DNA of 64,000 bases. Source: Zizania palustris (Eukaryota; Streptophyta; Magnoliopsida; Poales; Poaceae). The DNA is taken from contig JAAALK010000288.1 of NCBI GenBank assembly GCA_019279435.1, positions 76,976,255 to 77,040,254 of the forward strand, written 5' to 3'. Under the pieces are notes generated by a model that ran no database searches, was not told the DNA's origin, and worked only from the letters and a program-made list of their open reading frames with translations. The position numbers and the translations under genes are program-made. Shown piece after piece: positions 1-12,850 of the stretch (position 1 is the stretch's first letter; every line of letters begins with the position of its first letter).

Positions 1-3000
1 GTCATGTGCAATAACAATGTTGCCACGTGCATCAGAAAAAGAATCTTCTGCATTTGGTGCAGCCCATTTGATATCAAATTTCCTGTCAGATTTTGTTTTC
101 ACCATTAGATCATATATATAAGGAGTCAGCCCACTAGGACATTAGAACTGCACATGGTACAACAAAGATACTCACGGCCTAATAAGGGGGCCAGAAAGTC
201 TAGTCTCTCCATTGAGCTCTCCAATCTTGAGTGGAATTGGCTGGATGCCTCTGGGAATGTAACGATGTAGAACCTTGTCAAGTAAAATACTCCCAGACAA
301 ATTAATGTCCATGGCAGAATCATCACCTTCCCCCTGCAGAGATCTAAATATGTATTATACTTGCATAAGGTGGTCAGAAATTAAGTGTAGCAGTTGTAGA
401 TACTTTCGCATAGGCTCCATTGTTCACAACTTCACATGGCCCATGAAGGTGCACAAATTTATTTGTAGGTTCTTGGGTGCATTATTCCTTGCGTTAGGAA
501 CTTTAATGACACAGAACTATTAAGCTACAGAAGAATAGCCAGTGGTCAGCTATTTGTAGGGCTCTAAACAGTACACATTCACTGTAAACCCAGAGAAATG
601 AACAGCCCAATGCCTCCACTAGGCTTCAACCATACTCATGGCATAGCAGAACATTATGAACAATGAATGAAGCATATGGAAGGAAACGATTTGAATTGTT
701 TAATTCCATATTTTATTTTATAAATACAAAATACTGATGTCAGTTGGTCATTATATATTCATCATTTCATCTACTCTCTCTACTTGTCACAATCCAAAGT
801 TCAATTTATTCTCAATATAGAGTGCACAATTAGCAATGCTTGGACTATTTGAAACAAAACGAAGACACTGTGGAAGATGTAGATAGAAGTAACAAGCGCT
901 TAAAGTAACTGACGTGAAAGCATGTGTGCCTGGAAGTGCAATCGATAACTACAGTACCTCTGGGCAAATCCATGCATTACCAGCCCCTCGAATTTCTCCA
1001 CCATCCAAAAGACATGCTCTAATACCATACAAATCTGCAACCTGTAGCCAGTGATAATAATTTAGAAAATAATTGCTAAACAGTCTTAAACTTCAACACT
1101 GGCATTAGTAGTGGTTATATTTGTGCTCACACAGTTATCGAGGTTGAAAGTGAAATTTGCTGACACATGAGTGAAGGGAATATGATCAAATGCAGCCACT
1201 GCACCAGCCTCTTTGTTTTGCATCACAGCTTCAGAAGCTGCAGATGGAGGCATGCCGGATATTGAAAGAGACTTTCTTGATACGATCCCACTTCCGACAA
1301 AAACAGGAGCATCAAGAGGCCCTTGACAATTAAATACAGCAGTAACAGAACCAGCTAACTGTATAAATAAAGTAATTCTATTAAAAAGAAAATCTTAAAG
1401 GATGAACATGAAGGGCATAAGCCATAAAGGTGTTTTAGGACATTTAGACCAATATTAGCTACCATTATAAAATGTTAAAATTGATTTTGACACCCATAGA
1501 TATGAATGTAATCATTTTAATTCAACCAAAACAATTTGTTTGTGCTAATAAGGTAATTTTGTGATAAACCATTGTTTCCATTGCCATGCAAGAATGCATA
1601 CTAGTAACTGGACGTCAGCTGATGCACCTAGATAGATCAACCAGTTAACTATGTTTTCCATATGGATGTCAACCACATATAAATACATCCGATATAAAAA
1701 GTCAAATCTATTTTATTGTGAGAGATATATGGGACCAATGTAGCTAATTTCACTTACAATTTCAGATGGTAAATAGTTGTACCAAGTCAGGCAGTACAGA
1801 TGCAATGCATACAGCAATATTTCTTCGGTTTTTTCAATTAATGCAACAAACAAATTGTTTCTAATCATCCGTGATATGCCCACATATTGCCCAGCCTTTA
1901 TGTAGTATGTCCAAAGAAGGAATACAGCAGCTAGATGAGAGTTAGTATTTTATACCGGAAACATTAGGGGTCTCATTTTCATTGTTCTCATAAGTGCATT
2001 GATTTCAACAGATGGAACCTGGAAAGAGGATCAGAATTATCAAATTTAATCATTTCTATGTGAGGGAATACATGAATGATGGCCAAATGTCAATTAAAAA
2101 GTACAAAGATACCTGGCACATTAGATGAAACTCTCCATCCTCTGGATTTAGACCAAAATCACCAGAAGCTTCTACTGGAGCATCACCAAACCAACCACTT
2201 GCATTATGCAGAAATACTCTTTGACCACGAAACGATAGAGTTGCCACTATATCCTGAATGTATCCAGGCTTCAATTAAAAAGTAATAATCATCCCGAAAG
2301 CTTCTAGCGCTAACATTTCAAAAAAGTGCATTGGATGGCAACCCATGAGTTTCCAATTAAGATTAAATATTTGCATGCAACACATCACACACAGTCTGCT
2401 TGTTTACTTATCTAAGTATGGAAAATCAGAAGATCTCTAAGCATGAGGCCTAGCTTTACTCCAGAGCAATATATTAATGGCGACAAAAAAAATTAATGCT
2501 TCAAAATGTTAATGACCAATCCATTTCTTCGGACACGACCATTCTGTCACACCTCATTCTTTAGCCTATTTTTTTCCACAGCAGTAATAGTTTCCTTGAA
2601 ATGCTAGTGACCAGTCCTTTTCTTGGGTCACTGACAAGACCCTATGTATCTTAAATATGCAGAGTTGGGAAACAAATTATTGGATTAACTAGAAAGTAGA
2701 AACATACTGAAAATGATGATGGAGCATCCAATATCTGAAAAGCTAAGCCTCTCACATCGAGCTGGCCATGAATGCTCGGAAAACTATCGCCCTTTGACAT
2801 ACAGAGATGAACCTGGAGCATAAAAATTGAAGTATTGTTGCAAACATTTCATATGTTCAAGGCTTCAAGCAAGACAAAAAATAGTTTTCCATGAAACAGG
2901 GATAACTTGATAAAGCTTGCAATAAAATCCCTTCTAGGTCCAGTAACTCATTAAGTGCAAATGGAAGTCATATCTCAAATTTTGTCTTCAAAAACATGCA

Positions 3001-5626
3001 TGTGTGCTTGAACAAGTATTGGAAAAATAAAACATAAGATATCAAGTTTAAAATATCACCTCGCCAGTAGCTCTTCCTTTGTGCCAAACAACCGGTATTT
3101 CAAGGATCCTCTCAAACAGCTGTACATTAAAACTCCCTTTCAACACAAACACTAATAATACTAACATCTTTATTTGCGGCAAAGAGAAGTTTAGCAAGAA
3201 AGACAAACCAGTAAAACAAAAACAGTTACATTACCGGAGCAAAAGCATTGACTACATTCAGATTAGCATGCCATGTTTGCTCAGCTATATCAACAAAAAC
3301 ATCTGTAGAAAGATAACCCCCTCCTTGAGAAGTCCGATCCTGTCTCCATTCCATGCAGTTCCCAGTGGCATGCACATGTACACGATTGTAACAGTTTTTG
3401 AACTTGATGTGTCCATTAGCATGTTTTATTTCCCTATAATGGAAAGCAATCAGTCTAATCTAAGTAGTTGAATCATTTAGAATGTTACAGTGTCCAATGT
3501 CCATTATTATAAAAATTGTGGCAACTGTAAGCTGAGATAATAAGATCAAATAACATGATCTAAGAGCCTAATTTAAGAATGTTTATCATTTACAATACTG
3601 AAAGTTGGTTAATGGTGAATGCAGAAAATTCATGGTTAGAGGCAAATTGTGAGAAGAAAATCACATCATGATTTTTGTGACCTGTATGAAAGAGTGAAAG
3701 ACATACTAAGTCATGAAGAAGATACACTAAAAAGGATACAATGATAAGTATTGTAAGTATTTCAGTATTTGCAATGGAAATGGAGAATTTCGAGTCAAAC
3801 CTTGGTTCTTGGTCACCATATCCTAGAAGCATCAAGTTCCCTCCATTAAAATAGACAGAATCCAAGGTGATGGGTAGGGTGTGTTGATCACCACCAGGAT
3901 GGATCTGGCCAACCCCTTTAGAAAGTTCAGGAGAAATATCTTCTGGACCAATAATAAATAGCGACTTCAAGTTCTGAATTTGATCGTCGAGAGAAGTAGA
4001 TGGTGCATGGAACCTGACAGGGAATCCCTTCACTTGGAATGGCCAAAATGATGCCCAATTGTGAGCATATGTGCATGAACCAAAATTCTCAGAAGTGATA
4101 TTTTGCTGGTTACCAAGATTATCATCAGAAACATTATTATGTTTCTCCAGCACAGGGTCTTGGGAGAAGTCAGCCAGATCGAACTGCTGATCTTCCAAGT
4201 GGTGGCATGCTAACCCATTATTATCCCAAGTATGTGAACTAAACTGACTAGTTTGTTGATTATGAGAACATTCATTGAAAACATCATCAGTATTGCTGAT
4301 TGGCATTGTATTTGCAGATTTGTCTTTTTCTGGCGATAGTTCACCATAGTCCATAGATGTTGTCCCAGAGTTTCCAATTGCTCCATCATTTGAACTAACC
4401 TCCTCAGAACCAGCATTCATATGACCTCCATCAGATGATATTTTACCAGGACCAGGCGATGAGTCATCAAGATTATCACTACCCTTGCTTTGAAAATATG
4501 TAACAGCAGCATAAGCACTACGCCTAAGGATCCTTTGCTGAGATGAATTGTCAATATCAGAAATTAACTTGCTGCGAGCCTTCCTCCTGTACCTACGCCT
4601 GCTAGGGTTTGGAATCATCCTAGACCAGAAACTGATCCCTGGGATACGGGATTTCACGCCAAATGATTTCTCCAAATCTGCATGTTTCGAACCAGATTCA
4701 ATGCCCGTATCTATGTGATGGTCCTTCTTGTGCATTTCATCAGCACATAGGGGAGGGCTTCCATCAATAGGTCCATTGCCTTCCATCATCTCATCGGCCG
4801 AAAAAGAAATCCATTGGCCACTAGGAACAATGTAACCCCTTTCAGCAGCTTCCTTTGCAGCCTTATCTCTTTCCTTGTTCCACTGCTCCGCGCCCTTCTC
4901 CCTCGAAAGCCTCCTGGTCTTGGTACGGTTATCAATGCCCTCCTCCCCTGAATGCCTCTTGAGCGAGCCCTCGGACGGCGTGGGGATCCCCAGCCAAGAG
5001 AAATCCTTCTTCTGCGCCACCAGGGCAGAGGGCTCAGACAGCACGGCGTCAACGACGACCCTCCCCCTCCTGAGGCTGGCGAAGGGCCTGATCCTAATCT
5101 TCATGACGGGCACCTCGGCACAGGAGAACTCCTCCCTGTGCGGGCCGATGGAACAGGTCTGGAGTGTGATCCCGAGCGGCGAGACGCCGCGCACCTTGCC
5201 GAGGTGGACCTCGCGCTGGAGGTAGTCGCCGAGCATGGCGCATGCGGCCGGGAGGAGGCGCGCCTCGACGAAGGAGCGAGCCCGGAGTTGCGCGTACCAG
5301 GAGAGGGCGGCGGCGACGGAGAGGACTGCGGCGAAAACGGAGCAGCGCACGAGGAAGAGGCCCTCCCGCCATACAGGCGCGAGGGAGTCGATGATGACCT
5401 GCGGCTGCGGGAGCAGCGGGTGATGCGTCTGCGGGTGCGGCGCGGGGCAGTCGCTGGAGTCGGATACCTTGAGGCGGAACGGCGGCGGCGGGTCGAAGCG
5501 GGCACGCGCGACGAGGGCCCTCGGCCCCGCGGTGTGGCTGCAGCCCTGCCGCCGCCGCCGGCCGCGGCGCGCCGGGTGGAGGAGGAGCGGAGCGAGGAAG
5601 GGCGAGGCCCGGAGGCAGTGCGACAT
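1..5626 (-). CDS. TIC236: TIC236/SSG4 (TamB/DUF490-like) chloroplast inner-envelope protein, 5' part
   Basis: The first 982 codons of a long gene that continues left of the window. My exon model on the minus strand is 5626-3801, 3433-3235, 3119-3060, 2812-2708, 2253-2113, 2018-1956, 1358-1131, 1041-958, 333-176 and 82 to beyond 1; every junction has GT/AG and keeps phase. Visible parts are an Arg/Ala-rich chloroplast transit-peptide-like N-terminus (about residues 1-40), one membrane segment (about 90-110), and a charged low-complexity region rich in Ser/Asp (about 190-500). Beta-rich sequence typical of this family follows. From family knowledge, Arabidopsis TIC236 is anchored in the inner envelope and spans the intermembrane space, linking TOC75 to TIC20 during preprotein import. 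It is related to bacterial TamB. The rice orthologue SSG4 affects starch-grain size. Family members run to about 2,100 aa, so a little under half is here. The initiator at 5626 is the first in-frame Met before the transit peptide. Confidence 0.94.
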
Positions 5627-6100
5627 TGCTGGCGGCGGGCGGGCCGCGGGCTAGGTGACCATCTCGCGTTGCGTGCGGCGAGAGCAAGAGGGGAGAGCAA
5701 CGGCGACGGCGACGGCGGCGGCGGCGAGGGATGCTTGCCTTTCGCCGGGGGTTCGGTTCGTTTTGCGTCCCCGCCTCCCCTCGGTTTTTCTCACTTTTTT
5801 CGTCTTCACTTGTTTTTGCTTTTGTCTTTGCTGGAGATTTTCTGCATCCCCATTTCTGTGGATTTCTTTTGTTCCCAAGGATTATGTAAATCTAACGTAA
5901 CTATTCCTTCATATCAAAATACAACTATTTATAATATTTAAATTTTATTCTAAATATTATAACTTGTACAATTTTTCACTCTAACATCTTGTTTGACACT
6001 GTTCCACTACTTGTTTTCTAGCTCTGCTCCAAAGAGTTGTAGCCAAACAGGTTTTGTTTCGTGTTTATAATGGATGGGTCGGCCATGAACCTAGAGCGAT
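5627..6100 (-). promoter_or_regulatory. 5' UTR and upstream flank of the TIC236 gene
   Basis: Sequence upstream of the TIC236 initiator. It is very GC-rich with CGG/GCG repeats to about 5760, pyrimidine-rich on the plus strand to about 5840, then abruptly AT-rich. The GC-rich part is probably 5' UTR and core promoter. I see no convincing TATA box and cannot place the transcription start. Confidence 0.4.
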
Positions 6101-6417
6101 TTGAGATCCTCTGCAGTCGGGCTCGCTGACTGCAGCGGGCAGTCAGCTCCTCAGCGCTCTCCGATTTTAATCGAACGGGCGTGCAAGGAGGGCTTCGTAC
6201 CGGTAGGACCCACTTTGCACGAGGCTTCGAAGAGAGAGAAGGGGTTTCACACCGCCCGATTAAGATCGGACGGCTGCGAAGTCCAACTGTCCTCTGTAGT
6301 CAGCCCTCCGACTGCAGAGGAACCGCTTCCGGAAGCGGTGTGACTGCAAGTGACATGCTGGGAGTGGCACCAGGGGGACCCCGCGCAAGGGACTCCAGCG
6401 ACGGAGGGAGCCGCTGG
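6101..6417. other. intergenic sequence, unassigned
   Basis: GC-rich intergenic sequence with repeated CTGCAG-containing words and pieces reading TTTTAATCGAACGG / TTAAGATCGGACGG. It may be a mobile-element relic, but I recognise no coding motif or terminal repeat. Short ORFs here lack any family signature. Confidence 0.3.
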
Positions 6418-6580
6418 CGGCACGTCTGCAATCATCGTGCCCGGAGAGGCGCCAAGGGGATCCCGCGCGGCTACAGGCGTCATGTCGTGAGGGGCACCAA
6501 GATCCCACGCGGCTGCAAACGCCGTGAGCGGAGTGGCACCAAGAAGCGGCGTGGCTGTAGGCATTGTGCCGAGAAGAACA
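6418..6580 (+). repeat. imperfect tandem repeat, about 40-47 bp unit, four copies
   Basis: Four degenerate copies begin near 6418, 6465, 6508 and 6546. Each contains a word like GGCTGCAANCGYCRTG followed by GTGAG/CGGAG and GGCACCAAG. Spacing shrinks from about 47 to 38 bp. The array can be read through in one frame as a Cys/Arg-rich peptide, but I see no evidence that it is a gene. Confidence 0.5.
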
Positions 6581-7011
6581 GCAGGGGAGTTATCACAAAA
6601 CGGGCTCGTGCATCGAACAAGAAGGATGAACAGGTAAACAAATATCTTCAGTCAATTGGCTCAGAATAAAAATACTGCAGTAAACTTCAATTCTAGATTC
6701 ATTTGTCGTACTTGCCACGAAGTGTGAAACACATATTAGGCCTACTAGAAATTTGTTATGTTCCACTTATTAATCACGACATGAATTGGCACTGCATATG
6801 CTGAGCTTCTGAATTTCTATGTGTATGTCAAAGAATCCAGAAAGCAAATTGATAATTATTGATTAGGGTGGAATACTTGCGCCAAGGATATTATTTCTTA
6901 TGCAAACACATTATTTCCATTCTATTGAAGTGCTTGTGAGTTGATTATTTCATTCTGATAATAATGCAAACATTATGACATCATAATTTTTTTTGGAAAT
7001 ATCATGGTTAG
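6581..7011. other. AT-rich intergenic sequence
   Basis: No gene or recognisable element. It probably includes the unplaced left end of the PIF/Harbinger transposon whose ORF1 relic starts just downstream. Confidence 0.3.
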
Positions 7012-7953
7012 GGTGATCAAATGGAATGAACCGATGTGTATATGACACTCTTCTGTGACCAAACACAAGTTTAAACTACGTTGGGTACAATGAGGTGTCA
7101 CACAAATTTTTTCAAATGACTGGAATTGAGTTGTCTAAGTTACAAATAAAAAAATAAGTGGGATAAGTTAAAGATAGATTGGAACATTTGGAATAAATTA
7201 ATGAGGAATCAAATAGGAACCGATTGGAACAATGAAAAGGGTGTCATCGACATGCCCAACGAATGGTGGAAGAAGACAAAAAAGGTGAGTTAAAGGTATC
7301 AATTTAATTATGTCATAATAACTAATATTTATTATATTGACTTGATGCATATGCTTGTTTAATTCTTGTATGACATTCCTGGGTGTGGCAAGTTTAGGAA
7401 AAAAGCTATTCAAAATGAGGAGTTGTTAAGAGAAATGTTTGCTGGCATTATAAATAATAAATGTGATCATAGGAATCCTACGAGTGACAACCCCATTGTA
7501 CCACCTCATCAAAGTGGAACCATTGATCTTGACAAGTTTGTTTCACTTACAGATGAAGATATATGTGATGATAGCCTAACTAATGTTAATACTATAGAGC
7601 GTGAGGTGTTAGATATTTCTCCTTTGGTTGGTAATGTAAAAAAGAGGAATCAGGTTGTTCTTGATAAGGGAAAGAAAATTGCATCAAGTATTGTTGTCAT
7701 TATCCAAGAACAAGTCATAAAGTTAGTTGAATATGCTTTCTATTATGCATCTAGGAAGAAAAATAAGGTTACTGTGAAGGAAGTCATAGACCTTATATTG
7801 AAGTGTAGAGCAGATTATGGATCTGATGAATATGACATTGTCACTCAGTTGTTTGTGAAAAAGGAACAAAGAGATATGTTTATGATCCTACCCACTAAAG
7901 AGATTAGGTTAAATTGGCTTAGGAAGAGATACAATGACAAATATGGGAATTGA
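7012..7953 (+). pseudogene. PIF/Harbinger ORF1, Myb/SANT-like domain protein relic
   Basis: The N-terminal trihelix/Myb-like part lies around 7012-7284 in broken frames. A clear stretch at about 7150-7284 reads NKWDKLKIDWNIWNKL and then an NEWWKK block, the hallmark Trp pattern of Myb_DNA-bind_3-type proteins. A possible intron begins at AAG|GTGAGT (about 7285). The C-terminal 195 codons (7366-7953) are open, with the usual GKFRKKAIQNEELL continuation and a helical Lys/Asp-rich tail. In PIF/Harbinger elements this protein partners the transposase for nuclear import and DNA binding. Premature stops upstream and no clean splice acceptor mark it as decayed. Confidence 0.72.
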
Positions 7954-9050
7954 ATAACTAGTGGTGGTTGTTAGTTGTGTTTGAACTTTTTAGCATGTTT
8001 AGTATTTTACTTTGCATTATTGCTTGTTAGTTGAATTTATGTAAGTCATTTAAACTATTCAATGCATTTTATATCTGAGACTTGAACCATTTTGTTTATG
8101 CTATTTTACTTTGCAGATGTCTGAAACTGATAGTGATGATTCTGATGATGAGAGTGAGCAGTTTTGGAATATTGTGTTATGTGCAGCAAAGATTTTGCCA
8201 TCGTATGTTGACTTATATCTTGATAAAAATTTACCTAGGACGTCAACACTGAGTGGCATGGGTTGGGTCCTAGCGACATTAAGGACCCTAGGAGAATGGT
8301 ATACACAATTTCGTATGAGCTCAGAATATTCATCGATCTTCATGATTTAATGGTGGAAAGGTATGGACTACAACCATCATTAATGATGAATATTATGGAG
8401 AGTCTTGCAATTTTGTTGTTCATATGTGGTGGAAGTGAGTACAATAGAAAATGCCAAAATCGATTTAAGCACTCGGGTGAGACCAATAGTAGGAAATTTG
8501 ATGAGGTTCTTAATTGTTTGATGACTATGGCAAAGGATTTTATAAGACCTAAGGACTTTAATTTTCCATCTGTTCATCAAAGGATAAGAGATGATAGACG
8601 AGCATATCCACACTTTAAATATTTGTATTGGTGCTCTTGATGGCATACACATTCGAGTGGCTCTATCCCTAGATGAGCAAGTGAGATATATTGGAAAATT
8701 AGGTATACCCACTCAGAATGTTCTAGCAATTTGTGACTTTGACATGCGGTTCACATATGTATCAACGGGACAATCGGGACCTATGCATGATACTAGTGTA
8801 TTATACAATGCACTAAGAATTGATGAAAAATTCTTCCCACATCCTCCACAAGGTATTTTTATTTAGAACTACATGATCATACAAATTATGATTAGCCTTA
8901 AAGCTAGAAAACCAATGTCTTATATTGTCTTCTTTTGTAGGCAAATACTACGTTGTCGATGCGGGATATCCTAATCGACCGGGATATATAACTCCTTATA
9001 AGGGTGAGAGATATCATATTCTGGAATGGCATAGAGGTATGGAGCCCAAT

Positions 9051-12000
9051 TGTAACGCCTATAATTTAATAATTTCGGACTTTATTGAATTTCCAAAGAA
9101 AAATAATAAATACAAAATGTTCATCACACAACCACATCTTACGACAAAAAAATAGCTCGTAGGCTATTTTATTACACTGAATTAATAATAAAAAGAAAAA
9201 TCTTGGTGATGAACATCTTGCTTCAGGACTCGCTTCCTTAACTGGGACAACTACTCCAGACCATCATCCTTGTAGTAAGCAGTCTCTGATGGTGTATCAA
9301 TAAGGGTGAGTACAAAAGTACTCAACAAGCCACCGAAATGCAGAATAATGTAAGGATAATAACAAAGGAAGGCATGTGGCTTAAGTTTGTGGAAAAGTAC
9401 AAGTTGTAATTAAGCATTTAATGTGATCATGTTTAATCCGTAGAAAGTAAATATGAATGTGAAACCATCCACTAACTCGAGTAGTACAAATGGTACTCCC
9501 TCGCTCAACAATCCTTATATGCCATCAACCAATGCACAATCATAAAAGTAAACTAATTGCGGTGCACATCTCTTAACCCTCCCTTGACCGTGGGCTCGGC
9601 TTTTCGAAAAGATTATACTCAAATGTGTACTACTATACCCACAATGCATTTATTCCTGCACACCGCGGTGTGTTAAAATAACCCAAGTCATAGAAACTCA
9701 TGCCAAAACCTTTACCATGAAACGCCCCAACTCGAGGACAACCCACTAGGTTTCACCGGTGCGCCAATGCATTGGACCAATGTTGTGCCCCCTTTTGTGC
9801 CTCATCGATATAAGCCATCCACAGATACAACTTGCCCCTTCCGCTTGGTGCATCGAGTTGGAATGCTCCACACTTCCAGTTAGGTCTTACCTATTAGACT
9901 TGTGGTTAGTACGGAAGTGCTTCGCAACAGATCTTGTAGACCGGTCCTTATAGTGCCCGGGTGCGACTAACCAATGCCCTCGCTTGCACCCGAAACCCAC
10001 CATGCTGACATATTTAACCAATCTTCCAAGTCTTTCCTGAATTTAGAATTCCAAGAAATGAGATATAAATCAAGGATTATAATAAAGCAAATATATCCAA
10101 TCAATACTACGACTCATTTTTAGCCTACTATCAAATGTATCAATACTTGGACACTAACTAATAAGTAATTATTATGGTGACAAAGTAAAAGGTTCAAGAG
10201 CATGGCTTGGGTTTGCACATCAAGATCATGGGATCTAATAAATATAGTGTAAAAGGTTATAAATTAGACTAATGCATTTATGTCCTATGGGTTGTAGCAT
10301 TATTCAATTAAAACATAGGCTTAATATGATCAAAATTAGGGTTGTGACTTGCCTTTATCAGCAAACGGGGACGGAGGGTCCTCTAGATAATACCCCGGCT
10401 CCTTGGTGGCTTCAAAATCTTCTCGGCACGCAAAACAAGAACAATAAACAATTAAAATAAATAAAATAAACGATACAAATATTTCAATTAAATTGGTTAA
10501 AGTTGTAGAGAATAAAAAGAATATTTTTTTTGGAATTTGAATGGTGAAATTTGGAGTTAAAATGGAGGAGATATGAATTTTAGAAGTTCTAATTCATTCA
10601 CATGAAATGAAAGAACTCCAAAAAGAAAAGAAACAACAACGGAATTATTCCTTCGGATTAAATGATATGATAAAATAGAATGATTGAATTTTGAGTTGGG
10701 ACAAGAGTAGATCGATGGATTAAATCAAGGGGACATGTTGTGTGGCGGTCGACGATGAATAACGAGCATTATCTCCGGTTTAAGAAATAGAATGACTATG
10801 AAGAACGCCTCATAACAAATATGACCTTCGGGATGGAACATAAGGATAATGTCGGGTTAAGAGATTGGAGCGGGTTCACCGGATAGTGACATAATAAGTC
10901 GAGATTGAGATTATTCAACCGATGATAATTGATCTACTTTAGACGGATACAAAAAGGGACAATGGCTTGAATCAAATCCAAAGAACAATTTGACGATGGG
11001 TGATGATTGAATTATATCCATGGTTAGGATATGATACAAAATAATCTATTGTATAGACTGGATCCGATGGATATTAATAGACTTTGGCGATTAAGGTATA
11101 CATGAACGAAACAAATCGATGAACAAGATAAAACATATTAGATTAAACCAATGACATCAGTATATGATAATGAACTATTTAGATTGAACGCCACCTAATG
11201 CAACCAGAATAAATTACGATTAATGGAATTTAAACAGGAAAGAAATGATTATTACCGCATGAAATCAGAATGGAGACAACAATGGTTTGCAGCCATGGCT
11301 AGCAGGCGAGGAGATGGGCTGTCCAAAATAGTGGGGTGGCGGTGGTGTGGTGGTTTGGCGAGGGGGAGGCACGGTGGTGGCTCGTTGGAGGAGCATCGCA
11401 GCAGCCGGCACGACAAGGGAGCGGCGAGGCAGCAACATTGCTCGCTGAAGGAGAAGCGGTAGGGTCGATGACGCTCGGCGGAGGCAGCGGGGAGGAGGAG
11501 AGGGGCTACGATGAAGGAAGGGGGAGAGGTGCGGTCTTTTATAGAGGGAGAAAGGCTAGGGAAAAATGGAAATGGGAGAGAGAAATGGAAAGAGGAGGAA
11601 GAGGAGGTGGCCACAGATGGAGAAGGAAGTAAGGCAAGCCAAGAAAGAAGGAAAAATAGGAAAGAGAGGAAGAAGGAAGGAAAGAAAGAGAAAGGAAAGG
11701 GAGAAGAAGGAAAGAGAGAGAGAGGAGGTTGCGGCGGGAGGGCTGCATGTGTGGGGAAAAAGAAGGGAAGGGGAGAGAGAAGGGGAAAGAGGAAAGAAGG
11801 AAAGAGAAAAAGGGAAAAAGAAAGAAAAGAGGAAGAAAAAAAAGAAAATGTTTTTATGAAAATTCAAATTTGGAGTTTTCAGAAAAATTGAAAAGTTTTT
11901 AGAAAATTTGGAATTTAAAATAAATTTAGAAATTTTGGTTTTCAAGGAAATAACTCATTAATATTTTAAATAATAATCGGTGATTCAGAAATTTGAGAAA

Positions 12001-12731
12001 TTTTGTATCTGCTTCGAAATTAGAAATTCCAAACTCGAACACAAAATCAAGGATTTTATTTTATTTAGGTATTTAAAATATAATAAAGAGTTCAAAAGGT
12101 ATTTTCCACTGAATTTAAATTACACGAATGAAAAGGTGATTTTAGTCTTCACGAACGAAAAGAGAATATTGATTCCTCTGGATTTTTTACGGGAAAAGAG
12201 ATATGATCGAGGATGAAGATTTCAAACTCAACCGAAAAGAACTAGGAATTTAATTTCTTTTTGATTTAAATTTATTTAGTGAAATATTATGGGTTACTAT
12301 TGTAGTTGCAGAATTCTTAATAAAAACCTAAATTGATTTGAGGCGGGAAAAATTAATAGAAATTTCTCTAGCCGAATTTTATTTAGTTTTATATTATTTT
12401 TAATTGAAATGATTTATCATATATTTTATTCACACAACATTCATGTTGAAATATATTTTATTAATTCGTGTTAGAGTTTTGCGATGAATGATATTAATTA
12501 TATTTTATTTAATTCATTTGCACCAAAAATCCTAGAAAACTTTTTGGGACGCCATTTAGAGAAAGGAGAAATTTAGGAAAAATACTCTAGCTGTGATTTA
12601 TTTTTAAATGAAATTTCTAAGCCCATATTTTAGCTTTCTTATTTATCGATTTACATTGAATCCTTTTTTGAAATTCATTTATTAATTACTTTATTTTATT
12701 TTTATCGCCTGATGAAAATTAGAGTGTTACA
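9051..12731 (-). mobile_element. solo LTR of a Tekay-type gypsy element, minus orientation
   Basis: It runs from TGTAACGCC to GAGTGTTACA, so the ends are TG...CA with TGTAAC/GTTACA inverted ends. Flanks are CCAAT (9046-9050) and CCAAA (12732-12736), a 5-bp target duplication with one change. The interior follows the LTRs of E1/E2 in the same order. Examples are a block near 9210-9330 matching 29380-29500 (..CTACTCCAGACC.., ..GAGTACA..ACTCA..AAGCCACCGAA) and one at 9580-9640 (CCGTGGGCTCGGCTTTTCGA). No gag/pol lies inside, so it is a solo LTR left by LTR-LTR recombination. By eye it is much more diverged from E2 than E1 is. Confidence 0.85.
11500..11860 (+). repeat. about 360-bp near-pure polypurine tract
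   Basis: Within the solo LTR the plus strand is almost entirely A/G, made of GAAGG, GAGA and AAAGAGG words, with a short mixed stretch near 11728-11750. The corresponding part of the E1 and E2 LTRs has only a short purine/pyrimidine run, so this looks like a local expansion. The overlapping open frames are compositional artefacts. Confidence 0.85.
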
Positions 12732-12850
12732 CCAAAACTCCTAAGAAAAGATTCAACCGTATTCACTTATCTATTCGTAATGTTATCGAGCGGTCATTCG
12801 AAGTTTTAAAAATGAAGTGGCAAATTTTTACAAGATGCCAGTATACCCAA

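Noticed and set aside
4952..5941. 329-codon plus-strand frame opposite TIC236 exon 1
   Set aside because: Antisense to a clear exon, GC-driven, Arg/Gly/Glu-rich with no family motif.
5985..6060. Possible left terminal repeat of the PIF element (TTGTTTGACACTGTTCC), paired with 13860-13915
   Set aside because: Only a few bases match in inverse orientation and no 3-bp TTA/TAA duplication could be placed.
6181..6669. 162-codon Arg/Gly-rich frame
   Set aside because: Covers an intergenic tandem repeat and has no recognisable domain or splice context.
11223..11945. Lys/Arg/Glu-rich plus-strand and Phe/Ser/Leu-rich minus-strand frames
   Set aside because: Produced by the polypurine tract; three frames are open at once, as expected from composition.
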